From Pseudomonadota bacterium (GTDB taxonomy: Bacteria > Pseudomonadota > Gammaproteobacteria > Steroidobacterales > JBCBZW01): a stretch of DNA of 64,000 bases. A program made the translations under genes and the position numbers. Under the pieces are notes generated by a model, which was not told the origin of the DNA, made no database searches, and was given only the letters and a program-made list of their open reading frames with translations. Below are positions 17,546 to 26,043 of the stretch, in pieces (position 1 is the first letter of the stretch; every line of letters begins with the position of its first letter). The DNA is taken from contig JBCCWS010000024.1 of assembly GCA_039193195.1 (NCBI GenBank), forward strand, positions 20,535-84,534, given 5' to 3'.

Positions 17546-18412
17546 CTACTGGGTCACGAACTCCAGATCGGACGCCTGTACGATTCCGTTCTGGTCGTAC
17601 TTGTCTTCTCCGCGAATCAGCACTGGCGAGTAGTGGTCCAGGGGAAACCCCTGACCGTCCACGTCCTGCCCCTCATAGATCTTCACTTCGGGCGTGGTGA
17701 CGCGCGTTGAGAAGCCCATCCGACGCTTAGCCGTAGGATTACCCGTCGACCCATGCAGAGAGCTCTCATTGAACAGGAAGAACTGGCCAGGCTTCATCAC
17801 GAGAGCGACCGCATCACTCGTGTCGACTACGTACTCCACCTTGTAGCGGCGACCGAACAGCCCCTTGTCTTCCGGACCGACGCGGCTCATACGCCGCTCG
17901 ATCTCCCGCTTATGACTGCCAGGCACAATCCGCACGCAGCCGTTGGTGAGGTTGGAGTCGTCGATGGCGATCCACGCGGAGATGTTCTTCACCGGATCGA
18001 TGGCGGGGCGAAACAGGTGCCCAGGAAAGCCGAGATCTTGGTGCCAGGCCACCGCGCCGCCACCAGAATCCTTGTACTGGAACTGGGAGCGCCAAAGGAC
18101 CAGGTTGGGCCCCATTAGCGACGCCATCGCCTCGACGATGACGGGCAGCGAGGAAAGCTCCATCAGCTCCTTGTACACCAGATGCCAGTCTCGCAGGATG
18201 CGGTGCTTGTAGTCAGCACCCATGTCATACACGGGCGACGGGCCATCGAGAAAACCAAGCTTGTCGATCCAGCTACGCAGCTCACCCATCTCCGCTTCAC
18301 CGATCGCCTCCATCGGCCCGAGGTAACCGTTCTCCTCGAAGAAGTCGATCTGCTCCTGCGTCAGGCCGTACTGCTCCTGCGCGCTGCTTGCATCCTTGGC
18401 GGACGAACTCAT
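17546..18412 (-). CDS. Phytanoyl-CoA dioxygenase (PhyH) family oxygenase
   Basis: A 288-residue Fe(II)/2-oxoglutarate-dependent oxygenase. The iron ligands appear as HQD in VAWHQDLGFPGH and the distal His in SLHGSTGNP. NGCVRIVPGSHKR and KRRMGFSTRV are standard PhyH segments, the last holding the 2-oxoglutarate-binding Arg. AAAGGTGAG lies 5 bases before the ATG at 18412; a further ATG at 18442, directly after the upstream stop, is possible. It is the last gene of the long minus-strand cluster. Hydroxylation of a lipid or polyketide chain fits the context but the substrate is not known. Confidence 0.9.
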   Translation of the reverse strand: MSSSAKDASSAQEQYGLTQEQIDFFEENGYLGPMEAIGEAEMGELRSWIDKLGFLDGPSPVYDMGADYKHRILRDWHLVYKELMELSSLPVIVEAMASLMGPNLVLWRSQFQYKDSGGGAVAWHQDLGFPGHLFRPAIDPVKNISAWIAIDDSNLTNGCVRIVPGSHKREIERRMSRVGPEDKGLFGRRYKVEYVVDTSDAVALVMKPGQFFLFNESSLHGSTGNPTAKRRMGFSTRVTTPEVKIYEGQDVDGQGFPLDHYSPVLIRGEDKYDQNGIVQASDLEFVTQ

Positions 18413-18442
18413 CTGCTCACCTTTGATAGTTGTTTTTGTCAT

Positions 18443-19411
18443 CTACAGCCGCTTGTCGGCGAAGAACTGCCAGATGACTTGGCTGGCGGATAGCTCCTGG
18501 CTTATTCGCCCGGCCAGCGCGTTGGCTGGAACGGGAGACCCGGGCCAGGTATGACCCCCACCTTCTATGGCGAAAAAAATCACTGAACCGCCGCGCTCGC
18601 AAGCGCCGTTACGCTCACGCACGACGGTGGTACCGTCATCCACCCGATCGGCGAGATCATCGCGCGTTGGACTCGCGCAGCCGTTATGGGTGCGCCACCA
18701 GTCCACGGTCTGCGCTACCGGGATGACCTCCCCGCCTACGCCCGCGCGACGTCCCTTCGGAATACGCCCTCCGCCCCAGCGGATCAAGCGGTCCTTGCGG
18801 CCATTGATCATGAGTATATCAACGGCCCTTTCTGGTCGGCAGCGCTCGACATAAGGCACGGGGAAGCTCGCGATGACCGGTGCGAAGGCGGCGATCGCAT
18901 CGTTTGCTTCGCAGGCTAGGCGCAGGGTCATCATGCCGCCGTTGGAAGCACCGGTGGCGTATACGCGACGCGGATCGACTCCGGCGTCCGCCACCAACGC
19001 GTCGATCAGCGCCCGGGCAAAGCCGATGTCATCTCCGTAGGATTGTGTCGTTGCGCGGCCATCGTTCCAGTGTTCGATCGAGCGCGGGTAGGCGACGAGG
19101 AAACCCTGCGCATCCGCCACCTCGTTGAAGCCCGTTTGGCGCGCGATCTTGTCCGGCGAGCCCTCGCCGCCGTGAAAGACGAGCACCAGCGAGCGCTCTC
19201 CGGCCGGCGGCAGTCGCTGCGGCGTGTACAGCGCGTACTGACGCCGCTCCTTGCCGACGGTCAGGGTGCGACTGTCGAAGGCAGAGGCTGCTGCGACGGC
19301 ATCCCCTGACTCCATACAGCCGCCGCCAGCGAGAACGCCTAGAGCCCCTAGGGCGAGCAGCGACCACACTCGAACGCTCTGGTGCCACCGATGGCTGCGA
19401 TCTAGGATCAT
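18443..19411 (-). CDS. Secreted PHB depolymerase/feruloyl-esterase-like lipoprotein
   Basis: A 322-residue alpha/beta hydrolase of the LpqC/CE1-like poly(3-hydroxybutyrate) depolymerase group. A leader with LLALGALGVLAGGGC gives a lipobox. LVLVFHGGEGS is the oxyanion strand, YATGASNGGMM the nucleophile elbow, and EGGGHTWPGS carries the catalytic His, as in this family. It sits between the propeller B gene (10 bp upstream) and the PhyH gene (30 bp downstream), so co-transcription is likely. An extracytoplasmic esterase in a biosynthetic operon suggests product release or maturation outside the cytoplasm. Confidence 0.85.
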   Translation of the reverse strand: MILDRSHRWHQSVRVWSLLALGALGVLAGGGCMESGDAVAAASAFDSRTLTVGKERRQYALYTPQRLPPAGERSLVLVFHGGEGSPDKIARQTGFNEVADAQGFLVAYPRSIEHWNDGRATTQSYGDDIGFARALIDALVADAGVDPRRVYATGASNGGMMTLRLACEANDAIAAFAPVIASFPVPYVERCRPERAVDILMINGRKDRLIRWGGGRIPKGRRAGVGGEVIPVAQTVDWWRTHNGCASPTRDDLADRVDDGTTVVRERNGACERGGSVIFFAIEGGGHTWPGSPVPANALAGRISQELSASQVIWQFFADKRL

Positions 19412-19421
19412 ACCGACCGAC

Positions 19422-20786
19422 CTATCTACCTAACCAAACCGATAGTCCGGTGCCTTCCCGCTGGATCGGAAGTCCGGTGCGCTTGGTCCAAAGGCGCTGA
19501 ACCTCTCGGTGCGTCGATGTACCGAGGAACAACCCAATCGGGGTGGGCAGCAAGGTACGAACACCGGTGGCAAACGGATCGTCGAAGCCGTCCATCGTCA
19601 CCGCCTCCCAGTGCTCCCCGTCTTGGCTGGTCCACAGTTGGAAACCACCGCCTATGTGCTCGGCACCACCGAGAGCGTCGTGGAAGGCCTGGCAATGGTG
19701 CGTACCAACGTAGATTGCGTCCTTGTAGGCCGCCATGGCCCAAAGGGCTGAGTTGGCGTGATCGTCGTAGCCGGGGCCCATCAGCGAGAGGGGTATCTTC
19801 AGGCCGTCCCTAGTGAAGCGGGAGGCACCGACGAGCAGCTCCCAGCTATCGTCCGCGTTCACGCGGATCAGCTCCGCCGCCGCCGGTCCGACGTCGTGCG
19901 CCTTGTCGTAGCCAAGCCCCGGCAGCCCGCTGCCCACGTAGAGGGCGCCGTTGAACGCCGTCATCGACGCGGTGGTTTCGTTGACGTTGAAGCGCTCCGC
20001 CCCTCGGGTCAGCACGCGGGTCCACTTGTAGGGCGGCTTACCGTCAGCATCCGTTCGCCAAAGCTCGAAACCGCGCTCCGGATTCCCCGTCCCCGCGTAG
20101 AGCTGATCGTTGTAGACCGCCATGCAAAAGACCGAGAGGTTGGTCACATCATCGAAGCTGTGCGGCATGGCCTCTTCCCAGCCGCCGTTCAGGGGGTCGT
20201 CAGAGACAAACAGCTTTGCGACATCGCCAAAGTTCCGATCCATGACGCCCTCCTTCACGCTGCCCACGGGCGAGACGAAGAGCTTGTTCTTGAAGGTGAT
20301 GATGGACCGGAAAGATAAGGTGTCGGGATCGCCCAAGCCGGGTTCGCACACGGCGTGGAAATTGCGACCATCCTCACTGGCGATCAGCTGCGAGCCCCAA
20401 TGCGAAAGCGTGCTCGCGAAGAGGACGGGTCTGTCGGAGCCCGCCTTCTGGAACACGGCCATGCAGCGGAAGCCCCGGTACTGCGGCACGAGCTGCTCCT
20501 CGTCTTGGAGCTTACCAAGGGCGCGAGCGCCCTCGCCGCGGTAGACGTCTTTGACGATGGCATTCTCATCGGCCTGCACGAGGGGGGATTCGTAGACCAC
20601 TTCCCACTCATCCGCGCGCACGTCGTAGCGCAAGATGCGCGCGGCGTCCTCGGGCCCTTCGCCCGTGGGGTGAGTCACGCCGAGGTACACGTGGCCGTCG
20701 TACCAGGCCATGGACTGGGCGACCAGGCTGCGGGGGTTGCCGATGCCGCCGGCACCGATCTCCGTGAAACGGCTGCCATCAAGCAT
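19422..20786 (-). CDS. Beta-propeller-like protein B of the sulfotransferase-associated family
   Basis: A 454-residue leaderless paralogue of the proteins at 8782 and 22569. Shared elements in order are SMAWYDGHVYLGVT near the N-terminus, GFRCMAVF, QLYAGTGNPERGFELW, FNGALYVGSG, GPAAAELIRVNADDSWELL, LKIPLS and a final GLSVWLGR. The ATG at 20786 overlaps the upstream sulfotransferase stop by 8 bases (ATGCTTGA), so the two are probably translationally coupled. The longer ORF to 20834 runs inside the sulfotransferase and lacks support. The function is unknown; the pairing with sulfotransferases is the main clue. Confidence 0.75.
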   Translation of the reverse strand: MLDGSRFTEIGAGGIGNPRSLVAQSMAWYDGHVYLGVTHPTGEGPEDAARILRYDVRADEWEVVYESPLVQADENAIVKDVYRGEGARALGKLQDEEQLVPQYRGFRCMAVFQKAGSDRPVLFASTLSHWGSQLIASEDGRNFHAVCEPGLGDPDTLSFRSIITFKNKLFVSPVGSVKEGVMDRNFGDVAKLFVSDDPLNGGWEEAMPHSFDDVTNLSVFCMAVYNDQLYAGTGNPERGFELWRTDADGKPPYKWTRVLTRGAERFNVNETTASMTAFNGALYVGSGLPGLGYDKAHDVGPAAAELIRVNADDSWELLVGASRFTRDGLKIPLSLMGPGYDDHANSALWAMAAYKDAIYVGTHHCQAFHDALGGAEHIGGGFQLWTSQDGEHWEAVTMDGFDDPFATGVRTLLPTPIGLFLGTSTHREVQRLWTKRTGLPIQREGTGLSVWLGR

Positions 20787-21666
20787 AACCGAGCTCCCGA
20801 GATAGCTTGATGGTCTCCTTACGGAACTCTTCACCGGACCAGTCGAGCGGACCGTAGAGCTCTGGCTCCTTTACCACTGCCCGGCGGAAGGCCGGCTTCT
20901 CGAGAAATTCAGGGTCGTTGCCCATCTTCGCGTTCTCCGGGCCGTAGCAGGCGTAGGGCGAGCGCTCCGGGTGGAGCATAGCGTCGATCGCCTCCGCGCT
21001 GGTGTCGATACCGAGCCACTCGCAAATCTGCGGCAGGTAGAGGTCGGGGTCAGTGAGCAAGTCCTCCCCCTTTATCCGCAGGCACTGGCCTTCAGGCAGG
21101 GTGCTGGCGAATTCGGTGATGTTGGTGTGGGCGCGGAGCCAGATGTTCTCCGGATCCACACGGTCTGCATCAAAGGTGCCGCCCCACTCGCTGTTGCGCT
21201 TCAGGTTGTTGAGCAGGGACTTGCCGGTCGAACGTGGGTGGCGCGTGAGGTGCAGGAAGCTCGCGTCGGGGAAGCTCTCGTAGGCGCGCTCCAGATACGC
21301 CGGGCTCAGGACCGTGCGTGGCGTCTTATCGACGGCAATCTTCGGTGCCACCTGCTCGCAGATGAACTCGAAGACTTGCCCAGTCGTCCAGTCGGATCGC
21401 TCGTCTAGCCATCCCTGCGCGGCCGCCACGGTCGACTCGGTCTGCTCCCCGTGCTGCAGCTGGGCGAGCGTGCGCAGCAGCCCATGGGCGCCGTGGGGGC
21501 GTGAGGCGTGGGCGTTCATCAGCTCCCCTACCGTCGGCGCCATGAACAGATTGACCTCCGGCAAGCCGTAGGTCTGTGGGTGCTGGCCCAGCACGGCACA
21601 CACGACCGAAGAGAACGATCGCATGGGGCACAGGATGATCAGCGGCGCTCTACGTTCTTCGGCCAT
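20779..21666 (-). CDS. Sulfotransferase, Sulfotransfer_3-like (paralogue 2)
   Basis: A 295-residue PAPS-dependent sulfotransferase. The 5'-loop is ILCPMRSFSSVV, where Met replaces the usual Pro or Gly before Arg-Ser. GQHPQTYGLPEVNLF is the family block and LHLTRHPRSTGKS the 3'-phosphate site. HPERSPYACYGPENAKMGND, then FLEKPAFR and a final LGYA match the C-terminal signature of the paralogues. It begins 3 bases after the stop of sulfotransferase 3 and overlaps propeller B, so three genes are tightly coupled. The acceptor is unknown. Confidence 0.85.
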   Translation of the reverse strand: MAEERRAPLIILCPMRSFSSVVCAVLGQHPQTYGLPEVNLFMAPTVGELMNAHASRPHGAHGLLRTLAQLQHGEQTESTVAAAQGWLDERSDWTTGQVFEFICEQVAPKIAVDKTPRTVLSPAYLERAYESFPDASFLHLTRHPRSTGKSLLNNLKRNSEWGGTFDADRVDPENIWLRAHTNITEFASTLPEGQCLRIKGEDLLTDPDLYLPQICEWLGIDTSAEAIDAMLHPERSPYACYGPENAKMGNDPEFLEKPAFRRAVVKEPELYGPLDWSGEEFRKETIKLSRELGYA

Positions 21667-21669
21667 CGC

Positions 21670-22572
21670 TCAGTACCCGAAATACATAGCGTAGTGCTGC
21701 ACCGCTTCGTCGAAGTGCAGCGAGTCATCCCAACTCATCGGCGAGTCGAGATCACTCTCCTTCTCTTTGTAGGGTCGCAGCTCCGGGCTACGCAGGAAGT
21801 TAGGATCGTTGCCGAGCGGTGCGTTGGACGGCCCCATGCAGGCGAAGGGCGAGAGTTCCGGCTTCATCATCCGGTCCACGTCGGCTTGCGCCGTGCTGAT
21901 GCCGAGCCACTCACAGATCTGTGGCAGGTACACGTCCGGCGCCGACATGAAGGACTCGCCGCGCAGCGTCATGTAGTTGTCAGGGGGCAATGTCTCGAGC
22001 GTCTCCATGACGCGCAGGTGCGGCTGCAGCCACATCTTCTCCGGCGTCATGTTGTCATCGCCCTCGTCGCTGCGACCGAGGCCCATCTTGCCGGTCGCCT
22101 TCTCCTGCATCTGGCGCGTCTCGTAGTTCGACTCGAGGGTGCCGCGCGGATGGCGCGTGAGGTGCAGAAAGCGGGCCTCCGGGTAGGCGTCGACGATGCG
22201 GTCGAGGGCGCCTTCCAGGAACACGAACATAGGGCTTTTCTCCACCACGGCGCGCGGCGCGGCCCAGTTGCGGATGTCGTTGAACATCTCGGCCGAAGTG
22301 AGATGGGAATTCTCCTCGAGCCAGCGCTTCGCTGCTTCGATGTCCGACTCGGCCTGACCGCCGAGTCCGAGCTCGGCAACGGCGCGAAGCAGGCCGTGCT
22401 GGAAGCGGGGCCGCAGGCGATACAGCCGCGTGAGCTCCTCGTAGCTATCAGCGGCGAACAGGTTGGTCTCGGGCAGCCCACACATCTGCGGATGGCTGCC
22501 GATCATGGCGCACGCGACGGACGTGAACGACCGCGGCGGTGCCAGGATAAAGAGCGGTTCAGGCGCGCTCAT
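21670..22572 (-). CDS. Sulfotransferase, Sulfotransfer_3-like (paralogue 3)
   Basis: A 300-residue sulfotransferase. ILAPPRSFTSVACAM is the 5'-phosphosulfate loop, GSHPQMCGLPETNLF the shared block, and LHLTRHPRGTLES the 3'-site. After that it has a charged, flexible insert (GLGRSDEGDDNM) at the same place as a longer insert in the 24124 paralogue. MKPELSPFACMGP, GNDPNFLRSPELRPY and the last residues YFGY complete the family pattern. The ATG overlaps the stop of propeller C by the ATGA arrangement. Confidence 0.86.
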   Translation of the reverse strand: MSAPEPLFILAPPRSFTSVACAMIGSHPQMCGLPETNLFAADSYEELTRLYRLRPRFQHGLLRAVAELGLGGQAESDIEAAKRWLEENSHLTSAEMFNDIRNWAAPRAVVEKSPMFVFLEGALDRIVDAYPEARFLHLTRHPRGTLESNYETRQMQEKATGKMGLGRSDEGDDNMTPEKMWLQPHLRVMETLETLPPDNYMTLRGESFMSAPDVYLPQICEWLGISTAQADVDRMMKPELSPFACMGPSNAPLGNDPNFLRSPELRPYKEKESDLDSPMSWDDSLHFDEAVQHYAMYFGY

Positions 22573-24047
22573 GGGTTCACCTTCTTGCCGTGCCAGATCT
22601 CCAGTCCGCCGCCCTTGTTGGCGCCGGCCTTACAAGTAGGGAAGACGAACAGGCCCACGGGCGTACCCACCACCTCTCGGATGCCGTAGTTGAGGGGGTT
22701 GCCGCCAGGGAACCCGACGTCGCTGACAAGCTCCCAGTCGTTCCCGTCGCGCGTGCGCCAGAGGCGAAACTCGCCCTCCTCGCGCTTGGCGGTCTCCTCC
22801 TCCAGCCAGGCGTACTTCTCTTCCGAGAGATCCCAGCGGTCCTTCAGATAGGTGGGCATCCACTTCCAGCTCGCCGTACCGAGGTAAAGCCAACCGTCCT
22901 GCTCGGCGAAACGCCAGAACACGTGGGTGAAGAAGTCGTCGAGGCCGCCGAGACGGTTGCTGGTCGGGCGCTTGTAGCCGTGCGGCGTGAAGCGCGGCTG
23001 CCCGGTGACCAGATCCCAGCTGTCGTCGGAGTGAATTCGTATCATCTCCGCTGGGAAGGGGCCGAAGCGATCGCGTCCGCCACGTCCCTGGCGTTGGAGA
23101 GTACAGCCGACGTAGAGCGCACCGTTGAACACGGTCATCGATGAGGGAACCGAGCTGATCGGGCGCCAGGCGCCGTTCTCCACGATCTTGGTCCACTTGT
23201 ACGGCGGCTTGCCCTCGGGCTTGCACTTCCAGATCTGGAAGCCCTTGCGCTTGTTGATCGTGGCCCCGTAGAGGTGGCCGTTGAAAACCTTGATCTCGTT
23301 GATCGAGAGGTTGGTCTCATCGCCAAAGGCTCGTTCGCAGGTGGGCACCCAATTCCCGTGCAGCGGATCCTCGGTCTCGTAGATGTAGGGGAAATCGGTG
23401 AGGTTGTCATCGAACATGCCTCGACCGAAGTTCTTGCCCGTAGGCGTGGAGAAGAGCTTGCCGTTGACGGATTCTATGTTGCGCACGGACGGCACGTCTT
23501 CATCGCCGAGGCCGAAGCCTTGCTGGTCGCATTCCACGAAGTTCTCGCCGTCCTCACAGCGCAAGAACACACACTGGTACTCCAAGGTACCGATGCCCAT
23601 GTAGAGCACGGGCTCCTTATCGCCCTTAGCCTGGCAGATGCCACCGGCGCGGATACTGCGATCGCGCACGCGCGTGGTGCCATCGCGACCCTCGACCATG
23701 GGGCTGTCGTAGAGCAGCTTCCACTCGCGGGTGGTGGGGTCGTAGCGCCAGATTTGCGCGCCCTCGTCATCGTTGCCGCCCGTGTCAGCACGCATGGAGC
23801 CGAAGCGGCCCTGATCCTGTAGGCCCGAGCCCTGGCGCGCTGTGTAGCGGCCCATGAAGCCAAGCATGGCGCGGCCCGTGCCCACGTAAAGGGCGCCCTT
23901 GTACCAGAGGGCGGCCTGGCTGGTTCGGGTCGCGGAGTTCCAGGGCGGCAGATCGATCAGTTCGAAGTCCTCCAGCTGAAGGCCTTCCTGATTCGGATCG
24001 TGGTGGATGCTCTGGGGCTCCAGTTTGTCGGCGAGGTCTCTGCTCAT
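22569..24047 (-). CDS. Beta-propeller-like protein C of the sulfotransferase-associated family
   Basis: A 492-residue leaderless paralogue of the 8782 and 19422 proteins. AALWYKGALYVGTG opens the first blade, FNGHLYGATINKRKGFQIWK and FNGALYVGCT follow, with FGPFPAEMIRIHSDDSWDL, DGWLYLGT and a final GGGLEIWHGKK. I chose the ATG at 24047 (MSRDLADK); upstream in-frame residues to 24185 overlap the previous sulfotransferase and are low in family character. There is no good ribosome-binding site, so expression may depend on coupling. Its stop overlaps the start of sulfotransferase 3. The function is unknown. Confidence 0.73.
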   Translation of the reverse strand: MSRDLADKLEPQSIHHDPNQEGLQLEDFELIDLPPWNSATRTSQAALWYKGALYVGTGRAMLGFMGRYTARQGSGLQDQGRFGSMRADTGGNDDEGAQIWRYDPTTREWKLLYDSPMVEGRDGTTRVRDRSIRAGGICQAKGDKEPVLYMGIGTLEYQCVFLRCEDGENFVECDQQGFGLGDEDVPSVRNIESVNGKLFSTPTGKNFGRGMFDDNLTDFPYIYETEDPLHGNWVPTCERAFGDETNLSINEIKVFNGHLYGATINKRKGFQIWKCKPEGKPPYKWTKIVENGAWRPISSVPSSMTVFNGALYVGCTLQRQGRGGRDRFGPFPAEMIRIHSDDSWDLVTGQPRFTPHGYKRPTSNRLGGLDDFFTHVFWRFAEQDGWLYLGTASWKWMPTYLKDRWDLSEEKYAWLEEETAKREEGEFRLWRTRDGNDWELVSDVGFPGGNPLNYGIREVVGTPVGLFVFPTCKAGANKGGGLEIWHGKKVNP

Positions 24048-24123
24048 TGTGTGAGGATCGCTATTGGGTGGTTCGTGGGGATCGGTCCGCTCAGGCCGAT
24101 CGCGTGTTGCTTCGAGGCAGGGC

Positions 24124-25068
24124 TCAACTGTAGCCAAACCCGAGTGCGCATTCCTTGACCGCGTCGCTGAGTTCGATACCGTCACTGCCCGCTAGGATTC
24201 CGTCGAGCTGCTGCGGTCGCGGCTCGTAGGGGCGCAGCTCGGGGCTTTCCATAAAGCTCGGGTCGTTGCCAAAGCGAGCGTTTGGAGGTCCCAGGGAGGC
24301 GAAGGGTGAGTTCTCGGGGTGCTTCATCGCCTCGATGGCCTGGGCATCCGCGTCCACGCCCAGCCATTCGGCTACCTGCCTGAGGTGTTCCTCGGGCGCA
24401 GCCATGAAATCCTCGCCGCGGAACCACAGGCGCCGCGGCTCGGGCACATCGCCTAGAAAGCGCATGATGCGCCGGTGCGGCGCGAGCCACATGGATTCAG
24501 GATCTTCCACCTCCGCGAGGCGATTGCCACCGCGTCCCTTGCCGGGGCGCTCACCGCCGGCGCCGCCCCGTAGGCGGGATACTGCCCCCTGCACGCGTTC
24601 GCGCAGCTTGAACACAGACTCGCAAGTTCCCCGCGGATGACGGGTTAGATGAAGGTAGCGGGCGTCGGGGAAGGTCTCGGCGATGCGCGCGAGGGAGGAC
24701 TCGCTGTAGACGTAGATCGGACTCTTGTCGACCAGACGCCTCGGCATCGCCCACGTGGCGAGATCCTTAAAGATCTCCCCGCTTGGCAGTTCGCTGTTGT
24801 CCTCTAGATAACCTGCGGCCGCATCGATGTTCTGCGCCGTTTGCTCCCCGAGACCGATCTCCGCAACCGCCCGCAGCAAGCCGTGGCGGAAGCCCGGTCG
24901 CAGCTTGTAGATGCCATCGTTGAGCCCGGAGTAGTTGTCGGCTGCAAAGAGGTTCACCTCTGGCAGCCCCATGAGATCGGGGTGCTGCCCCACCATCCCG
25001 CAGATCACCGAGGTGAAGGACCTCGGTGGCGCCAAGATAAATAGAGGAGCTAGGGCAGCGGCGGTCAT
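24124..25068 (-). CDS. Sulfotransferase, Sulfotransfer_3-like (paralogue 4)
   Basis: A 314-residue sulfotransferase. ILAPPRSFTSVICGM, GQHPDLMGLPEVNLF and LHLTRHPRGTCES are the PAPS-binding and family motifs. A Gly/Arg-rich insert (SRLRGGAGGERPGKGRGG) sits where paralogue 3 has a shorter charged loop. HPENSPFASLGPPNARFGND, FMESPELRPY and a final FGYS close the protein. It starts 5 bases after the TauD gene stop, so these two are co-transcribed with the PKS genes. The differing loops may tune acceptor choice, which is inference. Confidence 0.86.
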   Translation of the reverse strand: MTAAALAPLFILAPPRSFTSVICGMVGQHPDLMGLPEVNLFAADNYSGLNDGIYKLRPGFRHGLLRAVAEIGLGEQTAQNIDAAAGYLEDNSELPSGEIFKDLATWAMPRRLVDKSPIYVYSESSLARIAETFPDARYLHLTRHPRGTCESVFKLRERVQGAVSRLRGGAGGERPGKGRGGNRLAEVEDPESMWLAPHRRIMRFLGDVPEPRRLWFRGEDFMAAPEEHLRQVAEWLGVDADAQAIEAMKHPENSPFASLGPPNARFGNDPSFMESPELRPYEPRPQQLDGILAGSDGIELSDAVKECALGFGYS

Positions 25069-25073
25069 CTACC

Positions 25074-26006
25074 TCACCACGCTACGCTGCGACACATGCG
25101 GGCGTACACGTCGCGTTCGTGGTCCTCGAAGGACGTGCGGCCGTGCATCATGCGAGTGTTGTCGATCATGGCAAAGTCGCCCGCCGCCCACGGAATCTCG
25201 CGAGTCAGCCGTGCGCCTACTTCTTTCACCTCGTCCAGCACCTTACTAGGAATCGGCTCGCCGTCCTCTAGGCGCACGAGGGCGTTCTTGCGCCCGAGGC
25301 CTTCCTCCTGCCAGTGCTGGATCAGAATGCTGTTCACAAAGGCCTTTCGATCGCGGAAACGCGTGCTCGGCACCACCGCCGGCTTCACGTACTCGGTCAC
25401 GACCGAGCCGTCGTCACGCATCTCCAGGGCGAGATCGTTGTCTTCGCAATAGGCCCGCATCTCCTTCGGATCATCGCTGTGGAAGGCCACCTGCCATTGC
25501 CCATCTGGGTAGTCCCGGATGTACTTCAGGCGACGCGCCTCAAACACCTCACGCGCGTGGTCGCTCAGGCTCTCCCAAATGCGCTCGCCGTCGGCGATGA
25601 ACGTTAGGCCGTCCTCATCAGCTGGTCGCTTGCAGTAGAACCAGATCAGCTCGGGCTGGGTCTTCACGTAGGCGCGATCCGCGTGCAGAGGCAGGCCGAA
25701 GGTGCGCTGCTTCTTGACACCGTAGACGTAGGCCACGTTTTGGATCGTGCCGTCCTTGCCATCTTCGGCATTCTTGCGGTAAGAGCCACTGCCCGTGTTG
25801 TCCATGTAGTCATCGCTGAAACGATTGGAGAACGCCTCGAACTGCTCGAGGCTGATCTTCCAATCGCGGAAGACGACCGCACCGAAGTCCTTCAGCGCTT
25901 GCTGCGCGGGCGCGATGTCTAGCGCATCCAGATCCACCACAGGATCGCTCAGGCGCGCCACGGCGCCAGCCACATCAGTAAACGGCTCGATGATGATGTC
26001 ACTCAT
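25074..26006 (-). CDS. TauD/TfdA family 2-oxoglutarate dioxygenase
   Basis: A 310-residue Fe(II)/2-oxoglutarate dioxygenase. The HxD metal ligands are in LPLHADRAYVKTQPE and the distal His in DNTRMMHGRTSF, followed by an Arg-rich end (ERDVYARMCRSVAW) expected to bind 2-oxoglutarate. GGAGTG lies 8 bases before the ATG at 26006; upstream residues to 26072 overlap the PKS gene and are rejected. It lies between the second PKS and sulfotransferase 4. Members hydroxylate or desaturate diverse small molecules, including halogen-free tailoring of polyketides and amino acids. Confidence 0.9.
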   Translation of the reverse strand: MSDIIIEPFTDVAGAVARLSDPVVDLDALDIAPAQQALKDFGAVVFRDWKISLEQFEAFSNRFSDDYMDNTGSGSYRKNAEDGKDGTIQNVAYVYGVKKQRTFGLPLHADRAYVKTQPELIWFYCKRPADEDGLTFIADGERIWESLSDHAREVFEARRLKYIRDYPDGQWQVAFHSDDPKEMRAYCEDNDLALEMRDDGSVVTEYVKPAVVPSTRFRDRKAFVNSILIQHWQEEGLGRKNALVRLEDGEPIPSKVLDEVKEVGARLTREIPWAAGDFAMIDNTRMMHGRTSFEDHERDVYARMCRSVAW

Positions 26007-26043
26007 CGCAGGCACTCCATCTTCTTCTCGTCGTGCGGCGGCA

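Noticed and set aside
21508..22689. A 393-codon plus-strand ORF
   Set aside because: Antisense to two sulfotransferases; His/Arg-rich translation without motifs.
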